A stretch of 64,000 bases of DNA from Marisediminitalea aggregata (lineage in GTDB: Bacteria > Pseudomonadota > Gammaproteobacteria > Enterobacterales > Alteromonadaceae). The notes beneath the pieces are model-generated. The model made no database searches, was not told the origin of the DNA, and saw only the letters and a list, made by a program, of their open reading frames with translations. Made by a program: the position numbers and the translations under genes. The stretch is taken from assembly GCF_900129565.1 (NCBI RefSeq), contig NZ_FQWD01000001.1, forward strand, positions 434,001 to 498,000, written 5' to 3'. Of this stretch, positions 61,975 through 64,000 are shown piece after piece (within the stretch, counting starts at the first letter, position 1; every line of letters begins with the position of its first letter).

Positions 61975-63156
61975 CTACTTCGCCATGTTGCAACGCACTT
62001 CGGGCTTGTCGTACCCCAGTGTGTCTAAATCAGTAACCGGATGCATGTAGCCTTCAAGAGGTAACAGTGCGGTGAGACCATTTGGATGGACCAGAGGGAT
62101 AGGCTGCCGTAGCTGCCCGTTCCAGGCCCGAAAACTTAGCTTTCGCCCCTTAAAGGCTGCCAATTCAAAACTATCGCTGAGCAAATAATCATAAAGCACG
62201 TCAGACGCTGTCGATTTGGTTCTTGTCACGGCCTCACTGATTGCCCTGACTGCCAGCCAGGCGGCATAGTCGGACTCTGTCATTTCCCGGGCAAACTGAC
62301 TGTAAAAGCGGTTTTGCAACTGGGTTGCCCCCCATTGCTCCAATGTCCAGTGCCAGCCCGTTGGCACTAGACCTTCAGTACCTACCACTGGGCGGGGTAA
62401 CCAGGTATTGCCCGGAAAGTACTTATCAAACAGGTGCTGCTCGTCTGCCACCACGACCACATCGTAGTCATCGTGTTGAGTAAACAGCGGGATTTCCTTC
62501 TGTGCCACACGGCGTAAGTCAGTGTCGAATGACCACTGTTTTTGTTCAACGATATTTGCACCAAAGCGTTTTGCTGAGCGTTGAAGTGCACTTGCAAACG
62601 CTTTATCGCCGTCGCTGTTTCCCGATACCAGGAACCATTCACGCCAGCGACGCGACATCAGATATTGGGTCATGGCATCGGCCAGCATGGCCCGGCTAGG
62701 CACCGTGTGTAACACCTTTTCTGCACATTGTGATTGCCGGAGGGCATCCTCCCGGCTGCTGATATTCATAACCAGCGCACCACTACCCCGAATGACTTCA
62801 CTTACCGCATTAAACGCATTTTCCGGCACATCCACTAAAACAGTGCCAGGCGCTTCCTGTACAGACAGCAAGCGCTTGAGCTGACTAATTACCCCGTCGG
62901 CATTGTTATCTTCTACTACCGTTAACTGATAATGCTGTTTTAAAAAGCGCCCTGTTGTATTGCTATCTTCAATGGCCAGTTTTGCACCTGCCAGGGTTTT
63001 ATTGTCAGCAGGCTGTTTCAACAACAAGGGTTCTGCCGACATTTCAGCGTGCAGTTTAACGTACAAAATGTCGATATTTTGCACAGCGGCAAACGCGCTT
63101 TTTTGCAGCAAAAACAGCCAGCACAGGCTTTTTGTGGTAGTTGCGATAAATCGCAT
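61975..63156 (-). CDS. PQQ-system ABC transporter substrate-binding protein
   Basis: About 393 residues. A signal peptide (TTTKSLCWLFLLQKSAFAA) and a branched-chain amino-acid receptor-like fold (AKLAIEDSNTTGRFLKQHYQ, then REWFLVSGNSDGDKAFASAL, GLVPTGWHWTLEQWG). It matches the binding protein of PQQ-dependent alcohol-dehydrogenase loci. Only one base separates it from the propeller gene. An upstream TTG at 63216 could start the frame, but ATG 63156 begins the signal peptide. It is divergent from pedF over a 280-base region, the likely control region. Confidence 0.85.
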   Translation of the reverse strand: MRFIATTTKSLCWLFLLQKSAFAAVQNIDILYVKLHAEMSAEPLLLKQPADNKTLAGAKLAIEDSNTTGRFLKQHYQLTVVEDNNADGVISQLKRLLSVQEAPGTVLVDVPENAFNAVSEVIRGSGALVMNISSREDALRQSQCAEKVLHTVPSRAMLADAMTQYLMSRRWREWFLVSGNSDGDKAFASALQRSAKRFGANIVEQKQWSFDTDLRRVAQKEIPLFTQHDDYDVVVVADEQHLFDKYFPGNTWLPRPVVGTEGLVPTGWHWTLEQWGATQLQNRFYSQFAREMTESDYAAWLAVRAISEAVTRTKSTASDVLYDYLLSDSFELAAFKGRKLSFRAWNGQLRQPIPLVHPNGLTALLPLEGYMHPVTDLDTLGYDKPEVRCNMAK

Positions 63157-63435
63157 AAACCACGTTAAAGCTGTGTAAAATTTGTAATCAACGGGATTTT
63201 TTATGTTCAAAAACAAAACCCTTTATTAACGTTATGCTGCAATAGTAGAGCATGATCATGCCCGGATGAAATGAGCAAAAAGGATGAAAGGTTTACTACC
63301 TAAGTACAATTGGAAGCTTAGTGCATATCTCCTAACTTTCACGGTGTGCTTTGTTGTAGTAGCGAAAGAATAAAAAGCGAGGGCGTTTCTGCAGCGTAAA
63401 CAAGCATTCTCACAGGCAGCTTTTGGAGAAACATC
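63157..63435. promoter_or_regulatory. Divergent control region of the PQQ alcohol operons
   Basis: About 280 bases between the ABC operon (minus) and cytochrome c-550 pedF (plus). No consensus site for ExaE/ErbR-type regulators is known to me, so none is assigned. It holds AT-rich segments with several direct TAGTA/GTACAA words near 63245-63310. It is the natural target of the LuxR regulator (inference). Confidence 0.4.
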
Positions 63436-63882
63436 ATGAAGAAGTATTTAACCTTTTTGCGCAGTGCGATGATTGCCTCGATGGCATTAACATCTGCACA
63501 AGCGCTGGCTCACGGTGACGTGACGCCTCAGGCAGTAGACACCAGTGCACTTCCCCAGTTGGGCGATGAGTGGCTGGCTACCAACCCTTACACCGGCAAT
63601 GAGCTTGCGATTAAAATCGGCGACTCTGCTTATAATCAGAACTGTGCACGCTGCCATGGACTGGAAGTTATTTCTGGCGGTATTACGCCGGATCTGCGTA
63701 AACTGAATGACGAGAACGAATTTTTCAGCCAGGAAGAAGCGGACGATTGGTTTATGATGCGTATTCGTAACGGCGCGGTAGTAGATGGTCGTGTTTACAT
63801 GCCTCCGTTCGAAGGTATCCTGAGCCAGGAAGCGATGTGGGCCATCAAATCTTACATCGAAACCCGTGGTACACCCGAGTAA
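63436..63882 (+). CDS. pedF: Cytochrome c-550 PedF
   Basis: 148 residues. A signal peptide (KKYLTFLRSAMIASMALTSA, cut before HGDVT, near residue 26) and one class-I cytochrome c domain. The haem motif is CARCH (Cys70, Cys73, His74), and the likely axial Met is 122 in VYMPPFEG. It accepts electrons from the PQQ-dependent alcohol dehydrogenase in the periplasm and passes them to the oxidase. TTTTGGAG lies before the ATG. The next gene begins 32 bases later. Confidence 0.92.
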   Translation: MKKYLTFLRSAMIASMALTSAQALAHGDVTPQAVDTSALPQLGDEWLATNPYTGNELAIKIGDSAYNQNCARCHGLEVISGGITPDLRKLNDENEFFSQEEADDWFMMRIRNGAVVDGRVYMPPFEGILSQEAMWAIKSYIETRGTPE

Positions 63883-63914
63883 GTGTTAACTAAACAATAA
63901 CCGTTGAGGCAGTA

Positions 63915-64000
63915 ATGGTAGTACGAATTCTGTTCCTGATTTGCGTTGCGCTCAGCAGCTACGCAAACGCCCGAAGCTACGAAGATATTATCGAGTCAGG
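63915..64000 (+). CDS. Start of MoxJ-like, quinoprotein-associated binding protein (partial)
   Basis: The first 28 residues, cut by the window edge: a signal peptide (VRILFLICVALSSYANA) followed by RSYEDIIESG, the usual beginning of MoxJ-like periplasmic binding proteins associated with quinoprotein dehydrogenases. Those are thought to help maturation or substrate delivery of the dehydrogenase. It follows pedF in the same direction, and the alcohol dehydrogenase gene is expected close by to the right. Confidence 0.7.
   Translation, partial: MVVRILFLICVALSSYANARSYEDIIES

Overview
This is a 64 kb chromosomal window from a gammaproteobacterium, most likely a marine member of the Alteromonadales (Alteromonas and relatives). 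The evidence is gene content and protein style: an AcrAB-type pump with an AcrR-like repressor, SelO, RecQ, MgtE, RarD and ZntB-like proteins, DUF3300 and DUF6436-type proteins, and a Pseudomonas-like PQQ alcohol-oxidation locus. No rRNA, tRNA, CRISPR array, integrase or transposase was recognised. The genus is an inference from protein resemblance alone.

Layout. 0-24 kb is ordinary core genome: the 3' end of uvrD, a REC-REC-GGDEF protein, a MarR/MATE efflux pair with a nested palindromic operator, an Lrp-type regulator divergent from a zinc alcohol dehydrogenase, mgtE-rarD, recQ, a GST, selO, ribA, a DUF3300 protein, an ATP-grasp enzyme, mscS-zntB, a chemotaxis receptor, and a histone-deacetylase-like gene translationally coupled to a CoA-transferase/GNAT fusion.

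24.3-29.7 kb is an AT-richer accessory island. It carries an O-antigen-ligase/polymerase-like protein, a VpsP-like TPR protein, a small secreted peptide and unknown proteins. The part from 26.2 to 29.7 kb is bracketed by a direct repeat of about 90 bp, made of the transcription terminator and 3' end of the RND pump gene. The left copy is a decayed fragment, which suggests insertion or recombination at that gene end. 29.7-34.8 kb is the RND pump, its adaptor and a divergent TetR repressor with an AcrR-like operator. A block of tandem GC-rich palindromic repeats follows (34.8-35.2 kb).

35.2-40.6 kb is the most interesting part. An ECF sigma factor, its membrane anti-sigma factor and a lipoprotein form one operon. 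A secreted subtilisin-like protease is divergent from it. Downstream lie an outer-membrane beta-barrel protein and a secreted Ala/Ser/Val-rich low-complexity protein. Three promoters (sigma operon, protease, low-complexity protein) share the same bipartite element GGAAT-N16/17-CGTTAAC, so these genes probably form one self-regulated envelope or surface regulon that I cannot match to a named system.

40.7-48.2 kb holds assorted housekeeping genes (TfoX-like, CBS protein, cytochrome b561-YceI, VOC protein, 8-oxoguanine deaminase-like enzyme, NDH-2). 48.6-64 kb is a PQQ-dependent alcohol-oxidation locus: a porin, an ExaC-type aldehyde dehydrogenase, an SsuABC/NrtABC-like importer, a NosP-NahK pair (NO-responsive FIST protein and hybrid kinase), a LuxR-type response regulator of the ExaE/ErbR/PedR kind, a PedABC-like exporter with a beta-propeller protein and a substrate-binding protein, cytochrome c-550 PedF, and the start of a MoxJ-like binding protein. 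The quinoprotein alcohol dehydrogenase itself is not in the window and probably lies just to the right.
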